From: Planctomycetota bacterium
GTDB taxonomy: Bacteria > Planctomycetota > Planctomycetia > Pirellulales > PNKZ01
Assembly (NCBI GenBank): GCA_018242585.1
Contig: JAFEBQ010000043.1
Coordinates: 1-51,162 of the forward strand
Direction: 5' to 3'
DNA: 51,162 nucleotides
This document shows positions 25,674 through 35,467 of this stretch, piece after piece. Numbering within the stretch: position 1 is the stretch's first letter; each line of letters begins with the position of its first letter. The notes under the pieces were generated by a model. That model did not search any database and was not told the DNA's origin. It worked only from the letters and a program-made list of their open reading frames with translations. The translations under genes and the position numbers were made by a program.

Positions 25674-26066
25674 GTGGGTGTTGCAGCAGCAGCTAGTAAG
25701 CGTCGCAAGGTCCGCCGCAATGTGACCTTGGCCGTCGTCCACATCAAGGCGACGTTCAATAACACGTCGGTCACGATTACCGACACCAAGGGCGACACGC
25801 TCTGTTGGGCCAGCGGCGGCACCAGCGGCTTCAAGGGGAGCCGCAAGAGCACGCCGTTCGCCGGCCAGTGCGCCGCGCAGCAAGCCGCCGAGAAGGCCAG
25901 CAAGTTTGGCGTCAAGGAAGTTGAAGTCCGGGTAAAGGGGCCGGGTTCGGGTCGCGAAAGTGCGATCACCGCGCTGCAAGCCGCCGGCCTGACCGTGAAG
26001 TCGATCGAAGACGTCACGCCGCTGCCGCACAACGGCTGCCGCCCGCCGAAGAAGCGCCGCGTGTAG
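25674..26066 (+). CDS. rpsK: 30S ribosomal protein S11
   Basis: 130 aa with a GTG start. Platform protein near the E-site. [21 protein letters not shown], then [18 protein letters not shown], then the end [15 protein letters not shown] are nearly invariant blocks. The N-terminus [17 protein letters not shown] is a short variant. It is followed by a strong hairpin before rpsD. Confidence 0.98.
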   Translation: MGVAAAASKRRKVRRNVTLAVVHIKATFNNTSVTITDTKGDTLCWASGGTSGFKGSRKSTPFAGQCAAQQAAEKASKFGVKEVEVRVKGPGSGRESAITALQAAGLTVKSIEDVTPLPHNGCRPPKKRRV

Positions 26067-26073
26067 CAACGGT

Positions 26074-26096
26074 CGCGAGCGATTCATTCGCTCGCG
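26074..26096. repeat. 9-bp perfect hairpin between rpsK and rpsD
   Basis: CGCGAGCGA-TTCAT-TCGCTCGCG begins 7 nt after the rpsK stop. No T-run follows directly; after ~35 nt comes a short degenerate string of TCATTCATCGTTCATCG. It is probably an mRNA processing or stabilising structure. Confidence 0.6.
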
Positions 26097-26163
26097 GCTT
26101 CCCGCCGGCCTTCGCATTTAGCGTTTGTCATTCATCGTTCATCGTTTTTGAGAAAAAGCAGCA

Positions 26164-26808
26164 ATGGCTCGTACCACTGGACCTGTCTGTCGCCTCTGTC
26201 GTCGCGAAGGGATGAAGTTGTTCCTCAAGGGGAACCGTTGCGACAGCCCCAAGTGCGCGATCGACCGCCGCAATACTCAGCCCGGCATGCACAATCAGCG
26301 CCGCCCCAAGCTGACCGACTACGGCATCCACTTGCGCGAGAAGCAGAAGGTCAAGCACTATTACGGCGTGCTCGAGCGGCAGTTCCGCACCTACTTCGCC
26401 GAAGCGTCCCGCTCGCGCGGCAACACGGGTAACACGCTGATGAGTCTGCTCGAACGCCGGCTCGACAACATTGTCCACCGCTTGGGCTTTGGCAACAGCC
26501 GCGCCCAGGCCCGCCAGATGATTGGCCACGGGCACATCACCGTGAACGGCCGCCGCGTCGACATCCCCAGCTACCTGGTCAAGGCCGGCGATGTCATTCG
26601 CGCCAAGAACCGGGCCAAGAGCTTGCAGTTGATTCACGCCGCCGTGGCCGAAAACGAACGCCAGATTCCCGACTTTCTGGCTCGCGACGACGAGGGCTTG
26701 AAGAACCAGAGCGCCGTGCCCGAGGGGCGCGTGGTTCGCTTGCCCGAGGCGTTTGATGTGTCGCTTCCGATCGAAGTCCAGTTGATCATCGAGTTGTGCT
26801 CGAAGTAG
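26164..26808 (+). CDS. rpsD: 30S ribosomal protein S4, zinc-type
   Basis: 214 aa. Nucleates 16S rRNA folding and represses the alpha operon in E. coli. The N-terminal cysteines C9, C12, C26 and C31 (VCRLCRR...CDSPKCAI) form the zinc knuckle of the C+ form. The S4 RNA-binding domain follows ([42 protein letters not shown]). rpoA starts 34 nt later. Confidence 0.97.
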   Translation: MARTTGPVCRLCRREGMKLFLKGNRCDSPKCAIDRRNTQPGMHNQRRPKLTDYGIHLREKQKVKHYYGVLERQFRTYFAEASRSRGNTGNTLMSLLERRLDNIVHRLGFGNSRAQARQMIGHGHITVNGRRVDIPSYLVKAGDVIRAKNRAKSLQLIHAAVAENERQIPDFLARDDEGLKNQSAVPEGRVVRLPEAFDVSLPIEVQLIIELCSK

Positions 26809-26842
26809 TGCCGCTCGCGATTTTACCTGTTGGAGATTTGCA

Positions 26843-27835
26843 ATGCGTATTCGTTGGCGCGGTTTGGAGCTTCCCAGTGCCGTCACCTGCGACACCAAGA
26901 CGCTGTCGTCGACCTACGGCAAGTTCGTGGCCGAGCCGTTTGAGCGCGGCTTTGGCGTGACGATTGGCAACAGCCTGCGTCGGATCATGTTGTCGAGCCT
27001 GGAGGGCAGCTCGATTACCCAAGTTAAGCTGCATGGCGCGCAGCACGAGTTCACCACCATCGCGGGCGTGGTCGAAGACGTCACTGACATCGTGTTGAAC
27101 GTCAAGGCGCTGGTCGTCAAGAACCACGGCGAAAGCACGCGCGTCGTCCACATCAAGAAGAATACCAAGGGTGTCGTCACCGGCGCCGATGTCCAGACCG
27201 ACGACCAGGTCGAAGTGATCAACAAGGATCACGTCCTGGCCACGCTGACGGCCGATGTGCCATTTGAAGTGGAAATGGTCGTCGAGAACGGCCGCGGTTA
27301 CGTCCCGGCCAGCGAGCACAGCCCGAATGTGCAAGAGATCGGCATCATCCCGGTCGACGCCGTGTTCAGCCCAGTGATCCGCGTCCGCTACGAAATCGAA
27401 GAGACCCGCGTTGGTCAGAAGACCAACTACGACAAGCTCACGCTCGAGATTTGGACCAACGGCTCGATTCATCCCGAAGCGGCGTTGATCGAAGCGGCCA
27501 AGATCCTGCGCAAGCACTTGAACCCGTTTGTTCAATACAGCGAGCTGGGCAGCCAGGTCCACGCCGAAAGCCGCTCGTCGGCTTCGATTGGCATCGACCC
27601 GGCGCTGGAAAGCAAATTAGGCATGAACATCGCGGAGCTGAACCTCTCGGTGCGTGCCACCAACTGCCTGGAATCGGAAAATATCACCTCGGTTCGCGAG
27701 CTGGTCGGTCGCTCGCCGGACCAGCTGCTCGACGTCCGCAACTTTGGCGAAACCACGCTCAACGAAGTGCGTGAGAAGCTCGCCGAGCTCGGACTGCGAC
27801 TGGGCATGCGGTTGCCCAGCCCCAGCGGAGTTTAA
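26843..27835 (+). CDS. rpoA: DNA-directed RNA polymerase subunit alpha
   Basis: 330 aa. The N-terminal assembly domain ([30 protein letters not shown]) and the C-terminal domain (~255-320) that binds UP elements and activators ([29 protein letters not shown], then [19 protein letters not shown]) are both complete. Key helix-hairpin-helix residues are conserved, so classical UP-element recognition is likely. Confidence 0.98.
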   Translation: MRIRWRGLELPSAVTCDTKTLSSTYGKFVAEPFERGFGVTIGNSLRRIMLSSLEGSSITQVKLHGAQHEFTTIAGVVEDVTDIVLNVKALVVKNHGESTRVVHIKKNTKGVVTGADVQTDDQVEVINKDHVLATLTADVPFEVEMVVENGRGYVPASEHSPNVQEIGIIPVDAVFSPVIRVRYEIEETRVGQKTNYDKLTLEIWTNGSIHPEAALIEAAKILRKHLNPFVQYSELGSQVHAESRSSASIGIDPALESKLGMNIAELNLSVRATNCLESENITSVRELVGRSPDQLLDVRNFGETTLNEVREKLAELGLRLGMRLPSPSGV

Positions 27836-27935
27836 TCGCACCTTTTAGCAACCAAGCTGTCTCAAGGAAGTTTGCCGGCGGCGCCGACTCACCAGCGTGT
27901 GGACCAGGCCCCGTGGCGACTCAACGGAATCTGCC

Positions 27936-28514
27936 ATGCGTCATCGTCGTAAAGGTCGTGCCTTCGATCGTTCTCCCCCGCACCAACGCGCTTTGATGCG
28001 CAGCCTGGCGGCAAACCTGTTCCTCACCGAACGGAACGCCGAGTTGGACGCCAACAAGCCCAAGGTTCGTGGTCGCATCGTGACCACACTCGAAAAGGCC
28101 AAGGAAGCTCGGCCGATCATCGAGAAGTGCATCACCATCGCTCGCAAGAGCTTGGCGGTTCGCGCCGAAGCCGAGAAGTACACTACCGACGCCGAGCGCG
28201 GCACCGACGCCTGGAAGGCCTGGCGCAAGGGCGAGCAGTGGAAGCTGTGGAACAAGGCCATCGCGCCGGATGTCAAGGCCCGCAAGCGCGTGCTGGTAAT
28301 GGTCGGCAACAAGCAGGCCGTGCGGATTCTGTTCGACGACATCGCTCCGCGCTTCGCCGATCGCAACGGCGGCTACACCCGGATTCTGCGGCTGGCCAAG
28401 CCGCGCCTGGGCGATAACGGCACGCGGGCATTGATCGAGTTGGTAGGCGCCAACGACCGCGCCCCGCGCGGCGCCGTGGCCCCGGCCATCGAACCCGAAG
28501 AATCGGCAACGTAA
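27936..28514 (+). CDS. rplQ: 50S ribosomal protein L17 with lineage-specific insertions
   Basis: 192 aa against ~120-127 in most bacteria. MRHRRKGRAFDRSPPHQRALMRSLAANL and the closing RFADRNGGYTRILRLAKPRLGDN are canonical. Between them lie ~12 extra residues after FLTER (~34-46) and ~35-40 extra (~75-115), the latter Trp- and Lys-rich (DAWKAWRKGEQWKLWNKA), plus a ~20-residue C-terminal tail. I chose ATG 27936 by homology. An upstream in-frame start adds no family sequence. A 7-bp GC hairpin (28515-28544) follows. Confidence 0.95.
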   Translation: MRHRRKGRAFDRSPPHQRALMRSLAANLFLTERNAELDANKPKVRGRIVTTLEKAKEARPIIEKCITIARKSLAVRAEAEKYTTDAERGTDAWKAWRKGEQWKLWNKAIAPDVKARKRVLVMVGNKQAVRILFDDIAPRFADRNGGYTRILRLAKPRLGDNGTRALIELVGANDRAPRGAVAPAIEPEESAT

Positions 28515-28544
28515 GCAGCCCGCGGTTTGTCGACTGGGGGCTGC
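28515..28544. terminator. GC hairpin after rplQ
   Basis: Arms GCAGCCC and GGGCTGC around a 16-nt loop start right at the rplQ stop. No T-run is present, so it would be at best a weak or factor-dependent end of the ribosomal operon. The next gene follows after 52 nt and may be read through. Confidence 0.35.
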
Positions 28545-28566
28545 CAGCCACGCAGGAGCAGCGAGC

Positions 28567-29286
28567 ATGGCCACGGAAGGGCCTCGCCGACGTCGCGACG
28601 TGTCGCACTCAAGCGACGCTGCCAGCCATTCCGCAGCCCCCTCCCCTGCTCCGCCAGTAGAGGGTGCTTCACTAGTCAGTTTCGCCGCGCCAGCCGGTTT
28701 TGACTTCACCGGCTACATGCGCCGGCTCTGCCAGGACATCACGGTTCGGCTACCGGAGTTCCGGCACATCGACATGTCGCGGGTCGCACTGCGCGGCTGC
28801 CAGACGCGCCGCGCGGGGCGTTACGGCGTCCAGGCTTCGCTCACGCCGATGCGCTTCAAGGATGGTGCCGTGCAAACGATCCGCCGCGGCCGTCCCTACC
28901 GCGTGCGTCCCATTCACGACCGAGCGGGTCGCGAGATGTTGTATCTGCTGAGCTTTTACCTGCCCCGGTTTCTCGACTTGTCTTACGACGAGAAGCTGGC
29001 CACGGTCTGTCACGAGCTGTGGCACATCGGCCCGACGTTCAACGGGGACATCCGCCGCCACGAGCACGGCCGCTGCTACGCCCACGGGCCGAGTGAGAAG
29101 CAGTTTCATGCCGCGATGCACGTGCTGGCCCAGCGCTGGCTGGCGCTCGACCCGCCGGCCGAGTTGCACGCCCTGCTCCGCCACAACTTCCAGGCGATCC
29201 GCGGCCGCCATGGCGCGGTGCTGGCCGCGCGATTGCCCACGCCCCGGTTGATCCCGGTTCCCGCGCCCAACGCGGCGCAAAACTAG
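28567..29286 (+). CDS. Putative zinc metallopeptidase with HELWH motif
   Basis: 239 aa without signal peptide. The motif VCHELWHIGP (~residues 159-168) followed by HEHGRCYAHGPSEKQFHAAMHVL fits a gluzincin- or SprT-like short zinc protease; H-E-x-x-H provides two ligands and the later Glu or His could give the third. Similar proteins are called putative phage-type metallopeptidases, but I cannot verify the family. AGGAG lies 8 nt before the ATG. It follows rplQ by 52 nt and could be co-transcribed with the ribosomal genes. No substrate can be inferred. Confidence 0.7.
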   Translation: MATEGPRRRRDVSHSSDAASHSAAPSPAPPVEGASLVSFAAPAGFDFTGYMRRLCQDITVRLPEFRHIDMSRVALRGCQTRRAGRYGVQASLTPMRFKDGAVQTIRRGRPYRVRPIHDRAGREMLYLLSFYLPRFLDLSYDEKLATVCHELWHIGPTFNGDIRRHEHGRCYAHGPSEKQFHAAMHVLAQRWLALDPPAELHALLRHNFQAIRGRHGAVLAARLPTPRLIPVPAPNAAQN

Positions 29287-29509
29287 CGCGAATCACGACC
29301 CATTGCGAGCAAGTCGCCCCTTCGGGTACGCCGACTGAACAGCCAATCCGACCGCATTGGCCACCGATTGTTGGCGTTCTCGTCCGGACTGAGTTTAGAA
29401 TGTGGGGGCCTGCCCGAGCGTGGTCCAGGGCCGCTGGTCCTGAACCGCTTGCCCCACTTGCCACCATCCCGGGTGACGAACTCTCCCGGCCTTCCCGCGA
29501 GGACTTGCC

Positions 29510-30943
29510 ATGCGATCGCCGTCGAGCCTGAGCCGCGTGTTAAGTTGCGTTGCCGCGCTGCTGTTTGCCACGTCGTTGCGAGCGGACGAAAAGACTGAAT
29601 TCAGTTCGCTGAGTTGGACAACCAACGCGCCTCGCGACGAGATCAAGCCCCGCTTCGCGCTCGATGCCCACGCCGGCCACGGCGGTGCGCCGGCCCTGAC
29701 CATCGACGCCGCCGGGTTCGACGGAGCGCACGGCTGGTGGACGACGAGCATGCCGGTCGAGGGTGGCAAGTATTACCGCTTCCACGTCCTGCGTCGCACC
29801 ACGGCGGTCGACGTGCCGCGTCGCTCGGCCTGGGCCCGTGTGCTGTGGATCGACGCCAACGGCAAGCCGGTTCGTCACGATGAGCCCGGCCCCGCGGTTC
29901 GCTACGACCGCTCGCCGACGCCCCGTGCCGAGCCCGAGTACCCCACCGACCGCGCGACCGATGCCGAGGGCTGGACCGAGTTGGCCGACACCTACCGCGC
30001 GCCGTCGGCCGCGCGCCACGCGGTGCTCGAGTTGCACCTGCTTTGGACCGGCGGGCGCGTGGCCTATTGCGACTTGTCGTTCACGGAAACCGAGCGGCCC
30101 ACCGGGCGGATCGTCCGACTGGCCGCGGTTCATGCCGTGCCCAAGAGCGCCGAAAAGACACCCGACGGGAACCGACGCTTCTTCGAGCCGATCATCGCCC
30201 AGGCCGCCGAGCAGCGCGTCGACTTGCTGGTCTTGCCCGAGTCGCTTACTTGGATGGGGACTGGGCTGGCGATGGCCGACGTTTCGGAGCCAGTCCCCGG
30301 TCCGTCGACCGAATACTTCGGCGCGCTGGCAAAGAAGCATCACATGCACCTCGTGCCGGCCATCGTCGAGCGCGAAGGCAAGCTGATCTACAACACGTCG
30401 GTGCTGATCGGCCCCGACGGCGAAATCATCGGCAAGTACCGCAAGGTCACACTGCCCCGCTCCGAGATCGAATTGGGCGTGCAGCCGGGCAACGAGTACC
30501 CGGTGTTTGAAACGCGCTTCGGCCGCGTGGGCATGATGATCTGCTACGACGGATTCTTTCCCGAGGTGGCGCGTCAATTGGCCAACAATGGCGCCGAGGT
30601 GATCGCGTGGCCCGTGGCCGGTTGCAACCCGTTGCTGGCGGCGGCCCGGGCCTGTGAAAACCATGTCTACGTCGTCAGCGCGACCTACACCGACGTGTCG
30701 AGCAAGTGGATGATCTCGGCCATCTTCGGCCACGACGGGCAACCGCTGGCCCAGGCCAAGGAGTGGGGCACGCTGGCCGTGGCCGAGGTCGACCTGGACA
30801 AGCACACGCGTTGGGCGAGCCTGGGCGATTTCAAGGCCGAGAACCCGCGACACCGCCCGGTCGACGCCGCGCCGCGCGCGGCGCCACCCAAGCCGAGCCC
30901 GCAGCCCGCGCCCGAGCGTCAAGCGCAAGTCGGGCAGCCATGA
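29510..30943 (+). CDS. Secreted carbon-nitrogen hydrolase (nitrilase superfamily)
   Basis: 477 aa. A signal peptide at ~1-25 ([15 protein letters not shown]), an N-terminal beta-rich domain (~30-195) of unknown family, then the nitrilase fold (~200-450). The catalytic triad is readable: E244 in VLPES, K312 in [14 protein letters not shown] and C345 in [11 protein letters not shown], so it is likely an active amidase or nitrilase exported from the cytoplasm. The tail is Pro/Ala-rich. Its stop overlaps the start of the next gene (ATGA), which implies coupling. The exact amide substrate is unknown. Confidence 0.85.
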   Translation: MRSPSSLSRVLSCVAALLFATSLRADEKTEFSSLSWTTNAPRDEIKPRFALDAHAGHGGAPALTIDAAGFDGAHGWWTTSMPVEGGKYYRFHVLRRTTAVDVPRRSAWARVLWIDANGKPVRHDEPGPAVRYDRSPTPRAEPEYPTDRATDAEGWTELADTYRAPSAARHAVLELHLLWTGGRVAYCDLSFTETERPTGRIVRLAAVHAVPKSAEKTPDGNRRFFEPIIAQAAEQRVDLLVLPESLTWMGTGLAMADVSEPVPGPSTEYFGALAKKHHMHLVPAIVEREGKLIYNTSVLIGPDGEIIGKYRKVTLPRSEIELGVQPGNEYPVFETRFGRVGMMICYDGFFPEVARQLANNGAEVIAWPVAGCNPLLAAARACENHVYVVSATYTDVSSKWMISAIFGHDGQPLAQAKEWGTLAVAEVDLDKHTRWASLGDFKAENPRHRPVDAAPRAAPPKPSPQPAPERQAQVGQP

Positions 30944-31656
30944 CCCAGACGGTGTTGCATCGGGCCTTCGCGCCGCTGCGCCGCCTGTTGCCTCGGTCGG
31001 TCAGCAACTTGCTGCGCAGCACGGTGACGGCGCTGCTCACGCCGCTGCGCTTTGCTTGGCGCAGCGGGCATTTTCGCAGCTCGTTCAAGATGGCCGCCGT
31101 CGCGCGCGACGGCAAGCCGATCCCCTGGTACACGTACCCCGCGATCGACCTCTTAAGCCAGCGGACCTATGCCGGCAAGCACGTGCTGGAGTTTGGCGCG
31201 GGGCAATCGACGTTCTGGTGGAGCGAGCGTGCGGCCCGCATCCTGGCCCTGGAAGAAAGCCCCGCCTGGTACAAGAAGCTGCTGCCGGCGATGCCGGCCA
31301 ACGTCGATCTGCGGCTGATTACGCTGGCCAGCCCGGAGCGCTGCGTGGCCGAGGTGGAACAGACGCTGGCCGGTTACCCGATCCAGCAGTTTGACGTGAT
31401 CGTGATCGACGGCCTGTTCCGGATGGAATTGGTCGAGGTAGCCAAGCGATACGTCGCGCCGCGCGGGATCATCATCTGTGACGATTCCGAGGGCTTCCAC
31501 TTCTGGGAGATGTTCCGCGACTCGGGCTTTCAACACGTCGAGTTTTACGGCTACGCGCCCGGCGTGATGCTGGAACGCTGCACGTCGATTTTCTTCCGCG
31601 ACGGAGCGTTCATCTTTGACGGCGAGTGGCCGATTCCCGTTCTGGCAGAGCAGTGA
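30940..31656 (+). CDS. SAM-dependent methyltransferase-like protein
   Basis: 238 aa. [26 protein letters not shown] (~82-107) fits motif I of a class I methyltransferase with the acidic ribose contact at its end, and [34 protein letters not shown] (~149-182) gives motifs IV-V. The N-terminus has several basic and hydrophobic residues but no clear signal peptide. ATG 30940 overlaps the nitrilase stop by 4 nt. The target is unknown; glycan- or FkbM-type enzymes have a similar frame. Catalysis is inferred, not proven. Confidence 0.65.
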   Translation: MTQTVLHRAFAPLRRLLPRSVSNLLRSTVTALLTPLRFAWRSGHFRSSFKMAAVARDGKPIPWYTYPAIDLLSQRTYAGKHVLEFGAGQSTFWWSERAARILALEESPAWYKKLLPAMPANVDLRLITLASPERCVAEVEQTLAGYPIQQFDVIVIDGLFRMELVEVAKRYVAPRGIIICDDSEGFHFWEMFRDSGFQHVEFYGYAPGVMLERCTSIFFRDGAFIFDGEWPIPVLAEQ

Positions 31657-32235
31657 AAGTTTACGCATGCCGCGCAAACACGCGCCGGCGGCAGCGTGGC
31701 ATGGTTGGCGTCGGCCGGGCAATGTTAGCGCCAGCCCTCATCGCGGCCGAACGTGATTGCCACCAAGGGCAAACCCTCGACATCGAGCAGCTCGACTCCT
31801 GGTCGGGCCCATTCAGCCGAGCGTCCGCCGGGGCCCATGGCCGCGACTGTTCGAAGCGTTCCAATTGACCGGCGGCGTGTCGCCCCTCCGCGGCTTGTCT
31901 CTGAAAGTGCATACGACAGAAATGACGGACTGGGCGTTCCAACGCGACGCCTTGTCGCGTGCGCTCGCTCGCGGTTCCCTCTTCTCCTGCGCCGTACCTG
32001 GAAATCTCCGTTGTTTACGCCGGTTTCCGGGGCCGCGCGGCCTTGGCACGCGATGTGCGATCTTACCGCCCACGCTCATCAGTGTTTGTCTTGATTTGCC
32101 TTTGTGCCCGTGAAGGCGTTTCGCCTTGATGCCCCAATAGACTGCGTCGCGTCCCCGTTAATATCTCGGCGTGGCGTGCGCCATTGGCGGGGTCGCGGTG
32201 CGAGATGATTGCTTCTCCTCGCTCAATCAGAACGC
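31657..32235. other. 579-nt gap without a recognisable gene
   Basis: Several short open frames have no known motif. No repeat family, terminator or clear promoter was recognised. The sequence just before 32236 should contain the promoter of the membrane protein gene; GTTAATATC near 32157 is the only -10-like string seen. Confidence 0.4.
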
Positions 32236-34284
32236 ATGGCACACGCTTGCCCCCTGCCGCCGAGCCTATCCGCCAATGAATCGGGCACGGATTGTTCCGC
32301 GGCGCGCCAATCGGCCTGGCTCAATTGGGGAATCGTTGTCCTGATAACGCTGACAGTCACGGTCAGGCTGGCGCAACACATGGCTGACGGCGTCATCCCT
32401 TCCGATACTGGCGCGCTGGGACACGCGGCTGAACGAGTCCTCAAGCATCAACTTCCACATCGTGACTTCGACGGACCCTACACGGGGCTGTTGAGCATGG
32501 TGAATGCCGGCGCCTTTCGCTGTTTCGGGGTCAGCATACAATCGATGCGTTTGCCGCTGATTCCGCTCTCGGTGGCCGGCTTTTTAACCTTGTATGGGCT
32601 GATGCGTCACACGCTCTCAATCGGGTCGGCGTTGGTGACCACGCTGGCGGCGTTTGTTTGGAGCGTGCCCAATTACTTTTCACCGATGCCAAGCTGGTAC
32701 AACCTGTTTTTGGCGCTGTTTGGCGCGGCGGCGCTGTTGCGCTATGCCCGCACGTCCGAGCGGACCATGTTGCTGATCGCCGGCGCGTGTTGCGGGGTCT
32801 CGCTGCTGTTCAAAGTGGTGGGGCTCTACTTTGCCGCGAGTGCCGCCTTGTTTGTGATCTTTGCCGAACAATTGCAGACCGAGCTTCACCCGAGCCATCG
32901 CACTCCCCGCGCCACGATTGGCTCGGGGGTGATCATCGGCGGCTTGGTTGCCTTTGTCGCCGCGGCGGGCTGGCTGCTCTTGGGCAAGTTCCGCCTGGTG
33001 GAGTTGATCGTGTTCGTGCTGCCGCCGACGTTGCTGGCCCAGTTTTTGATCTGGAACGAATTCCGACTTCGGCATTGCGACGCCAAGGGAAGATTCTGGC
33101 GCATCGCGCGAGCGGGGGCGTGCTTTGCCGTGGGGTTCTGCGTGCCCGTGGCGTTGTTCTTGATTCCGTATTTTGCCACGCGCAGCGTCGATGAATGGCT
33201 GGTGGGCGTGTTCGTGACTCCGTTCATGCGATTGTCGCACAGCGAGTTCCATCGCCCCTTGCAACTGGACGATCTGCTGGTCGGCGCGTTGATCGTGGTC
33301 TTGTCCTGCCTGATGATGTTTGTCGCCATTAAACCTGGGATGCCACGGCTGGGGCGTGCGTTGCCCTGGCTGTGGAGCGTGGCGGTGATTGTCGCTGGCG
33401 GTATCGCCACGGTGAATTCCGGAGTCTGGTCGGCGCTGCGCCTGGTGCCGCTGGCGGCGGCGATCGTGCTGGTATGCATGTTGTATCGACAACGTCACGA
33501 TCGACGGACGGCCGAGCAGCAACAGACCGACGCCCAGCGCTGCTTGCCGCTGTTCTTGATGGTTGCCGTGGCTTCCACCTTTAATTGGGTCCAGTTTCCG
33601 CTGGCACATGGGATTTATCTGCTCTATGCCGCCCCGGTGCTGATCGCCGCCGGCGGCATGGCCCTGGCCCTGCTTACCCCCCGTCGAGTTTGGCCAACCG
33701 CTTGCTTGGGCATCGGCCTGGCGGTCTTTGCCATTGTCTGGGTGGCGCGTGGCGCGGCGCCGTTGTACGGTGAACGGTTTGAACCCGACAACCGCGACAC
33801 GATTGTCAGAACCTCGCGCGGCGCCATTTATTACGACCGCCCCTCGGCGCGAGCCTACGAGGCGCTAATCGAAGAGATCGATCGCCATGCGTCCCCTGGC
33901 GAGCCGATTCTGGCGCTGCCCGATTTCCCCGAGGCCTATTTCTTCAGTGGGCACCCGAATGCGACCCGAACCTTCTACGACATTTTCGATCAGGACTACG
34001 GTTCGCCCAATCGGGACCGGCGCTTGCTGGCGATGCTCGACAAACGCGGGGTCCGTGTCATTGTGATGAAGAACTTCTCACCGGTGTCGCAAGTGGGGCT
34101 GCCCGACCGGCTTCGCGCCGAGCTGCGCCGGCGTTTTCCGCATCAACAGCGTATTTTCATCCAAAACAAGCCCATGCTTACCGTTCGCTGGCGCAACGCC
34201 GTCCCCGCTTCGGCCAAGGCGCCGGTTGGCGTCCGCCAGCCGAAATCGTCCCCAGCCACCGCCCTCGTCGACCGGCTGAATTGA
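32236..34284 (+). CDS. Polytopic GT-C-like membrane protein
   Basis: 682 aa from ATG 32236 (a TTG nine codons upstream is less likely). About 11-13 TM helices fill residues ~25-510, and a soluble C-terminal domain (~520-660) follows. After TM1, MADGVIPSDTGALGHAAERVLKHQLPHRDFDGPYTG forms a loop with acidic residues, as in GT-C (PMT/ArnT-like) glycosyltransferases that use lipid-linked sugars. The family cannot be fixed from motifs alone. No polymer-biosynthesis cluster is adjacent. Confidence 0.7.
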   Translation: MAHACPLPPSLSANESGTDCSAARQSAWLNWGIVVLITLTVTVRLAQHMADGVIPSDTGALGHAAERVLKHQLPHRDFDGPYTGLLSMVNAGAFRCFGVSIQSMRLPLIPLSVAGFLTLYGLMRHTLSIGSALVTTLAAFVWSVPNYFSPMPSWYNLFLALFGAAALLRYARTSERTMLLIAGACCGVSLLFKVVGLYFAASAALFVIFAEQLQTELHPSHRTPRATIGSGVIIGGLVAFVAAAGWLLLGKFRLVELIVFVLPPTLLAQFLIWNEFRLRHCDAKGRFWRIARAGACFAVGFCVPVALFLIPYFATRSVDEWLVGVFVTPFMRLSHSEFHRPLQLDDLLVGALIVVLSCLMMFVAIKPGMPRLGRALPWLWSVAVIVAGGIATVNSGVWSALRLVPLAAAIVLVCMLYRQRHDRRTAEQQQTDAQRCLPLFLMVAVASTFNWVQFPLAHGIYLLYAAPVLIAAGGMALALLTPRRVWPTACLGIGLAVFAIVWVARGAAPLYGERFEPDNRDTIVRTSRGAIYYDRPSARAYEALIEEIDRHASPGEPILALPDFPEAYFFSGHPNATRTFYDIFDQDYGSPNRDRRLLAMLDKRGVRVIVMKNFSPVSQVGLPDRLRAELRRRFPHQQRIFIQNKPMLTVRWRNAVPASAKAPVGVRQPKSSPATALVDRLN

Positions 34285-34434
34285 GCCGATTCGCCACGGC
34301 GAGCCCGATCAGCCGTTCGGCGCGAGGCTTGGCACAATGCCCAGGGGTACGCGGCGACCGGCCGCTCGCCAGTCAAGCGTTCGCTCTTTTACCGTCGGCA
34401 AGTCGAATGATAGAACGCCGCAACCTCGGCGGCG

Positions 34435-34956
34435 TTATTGGCCACGGACCTGGGTGTTGCGAATATTCGTCACTTGCAACGGGATGAAATCCATTCTGAG
34501 CGGCGTCCCCGTCCGGTTGTTGGTCACGGCTGGACTGTAGGGGAATCCATACAAGGCCATCATGCCGCTATTGAGTTCGGCGATGCACAAGATGCATTGC
34601 CCCATCTGAACACCGTTGAACGGGCGCAGATCGGCCCGCGCCGTCACCATCAGCAACTTGGGCTGCTTGCCGGCCTCGATCTTCAGGTCTTTGAGCACGT
34701 TGTGATGCATGATTGCCGCCAGACCCTTGGTCACCGGATGGACGACGGCGCCGTTCAAATCGCCCGTCAAGAAATCGAGCGTGAAAACTGCTTCGGTCGT
34801 GTCGTCGCAGGTGCCGGTGCTGAGGGCGAAGTTTTCGCCACGATCGGTGGCCACCGCCTGCAGGTTTCGCGGCGACCAAGCGAAGCTGAGTGCCAAACCT
34901 GCGATCAGTCCCGCGGCCGTCCACGTCGCACGGTTGTCCAGAATGCGCTGTAGCAT
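34435..34956 (-). CDS. Secreted or anchored protein of unknown function
   Basis: 173 aa. An N-terminal hydrophobic helix (~12-30, TWTAAGLIAGLALSFAW) serves as signal or anchor. The rest is a compact domain with a CxxC (QCILCIAEL, ~120) and the hydrophobic blocks FTLDFLTGDLNGAVV and MMALYGFPYSPAV. I have the impression of similar planctomycete proteins but cannot name the family. It converges with the membrane protein gene at 34284. Confidence 0.6.
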   Translation of the reverse strand: MLQRILDNRATWTAAGLIAGLALSFAWSPRNLQAVATDRGENFALSTGTCDDTTEAVFTLDFLTGDLNGAVVHPVTKGLAAIMHHNVLKDLKIEAGKQPKLLMVTARADLRPFNGVQMGQCILCIAELNSGMMALYGFPYSPAVTNNRTGTPLRMDFIPLQVTNIRNTQVRGQ

Positions 34957-35393
34957 TGCAAGTACTCCTACGTCGGTGAGAGAAGCGAATGACGTCAGGC
35001 ATCACCGCCGAAAACGCCCGCTTGAAGCATCGACGCCGATCAGATCCAAGCCGCGACTTTCGGCGCGGCAATTATATGCCCCTGCGGGAAAGCTGGCTGG
35101 CTGATCGGTGGCGGAATTCAGCCGGTCGCGTTCGCAATGCCAGTGGCGACAAGAGGTTTAGGAACACGAGCGATCTTTGCGTTCGCGGCCGCGCGATGGA
35201 CAGCGGGGCCACGGCGCTGGCAGATTGACCGGCCCGGCGAATGACGCCGATCGGAGAGAGCATGATCAACGCGAGCGCCGCGCGGCTGTGCGACCGCGCA
35301 AAAAGAAAGCCCGCGACTGGGCGGGCTGGCGGGCGTGGACCGGGCAATCGCGGCCGACGAATTCGACGGCTCTCGTGCTTTCCACCAATCGAG
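34957..35393. other. 437-nt gap upstream of a secreted-protein gene
   Basis: No gene was seen between the minus-strand gene start and the tRNA 3' end. No strong hairpin or promoter was recognised. Confidence 0.4.
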
Positions 35394-35467
35394 TGCCCCC
35401 CCCCGGACTCGAACCGGGAACCCTCTGATTAAGAGTCAGATGCTCTGACCAATTGAGCTAGGGAGGC
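35394..35467 (-). tRNA. tRNA-Lys (anticodon CUU)
   Basis: 74 nt, read on the minus strand. The acceptor 5' strand GCCTCCC pairs with GGGGGGC at the 3' end (one T-G pair), and the discriminator is A. The anticodon stem TCTGA/TCAGA encloses loop CTCTTAA, so the anticodon is CTT (codon AAG). The T arm GGTTCGAGTCC is standard. No CCA is encoded, so it must be added after transcription. It is a solitary tRNA with its own promoter. Confidence 0.95.

Noticed and set aside
32209..32235. TTG start for the polytopic membrane protein
   Set aside because: It would add nine residues with no ribosome-binding site; ATG 32236 is simpler.
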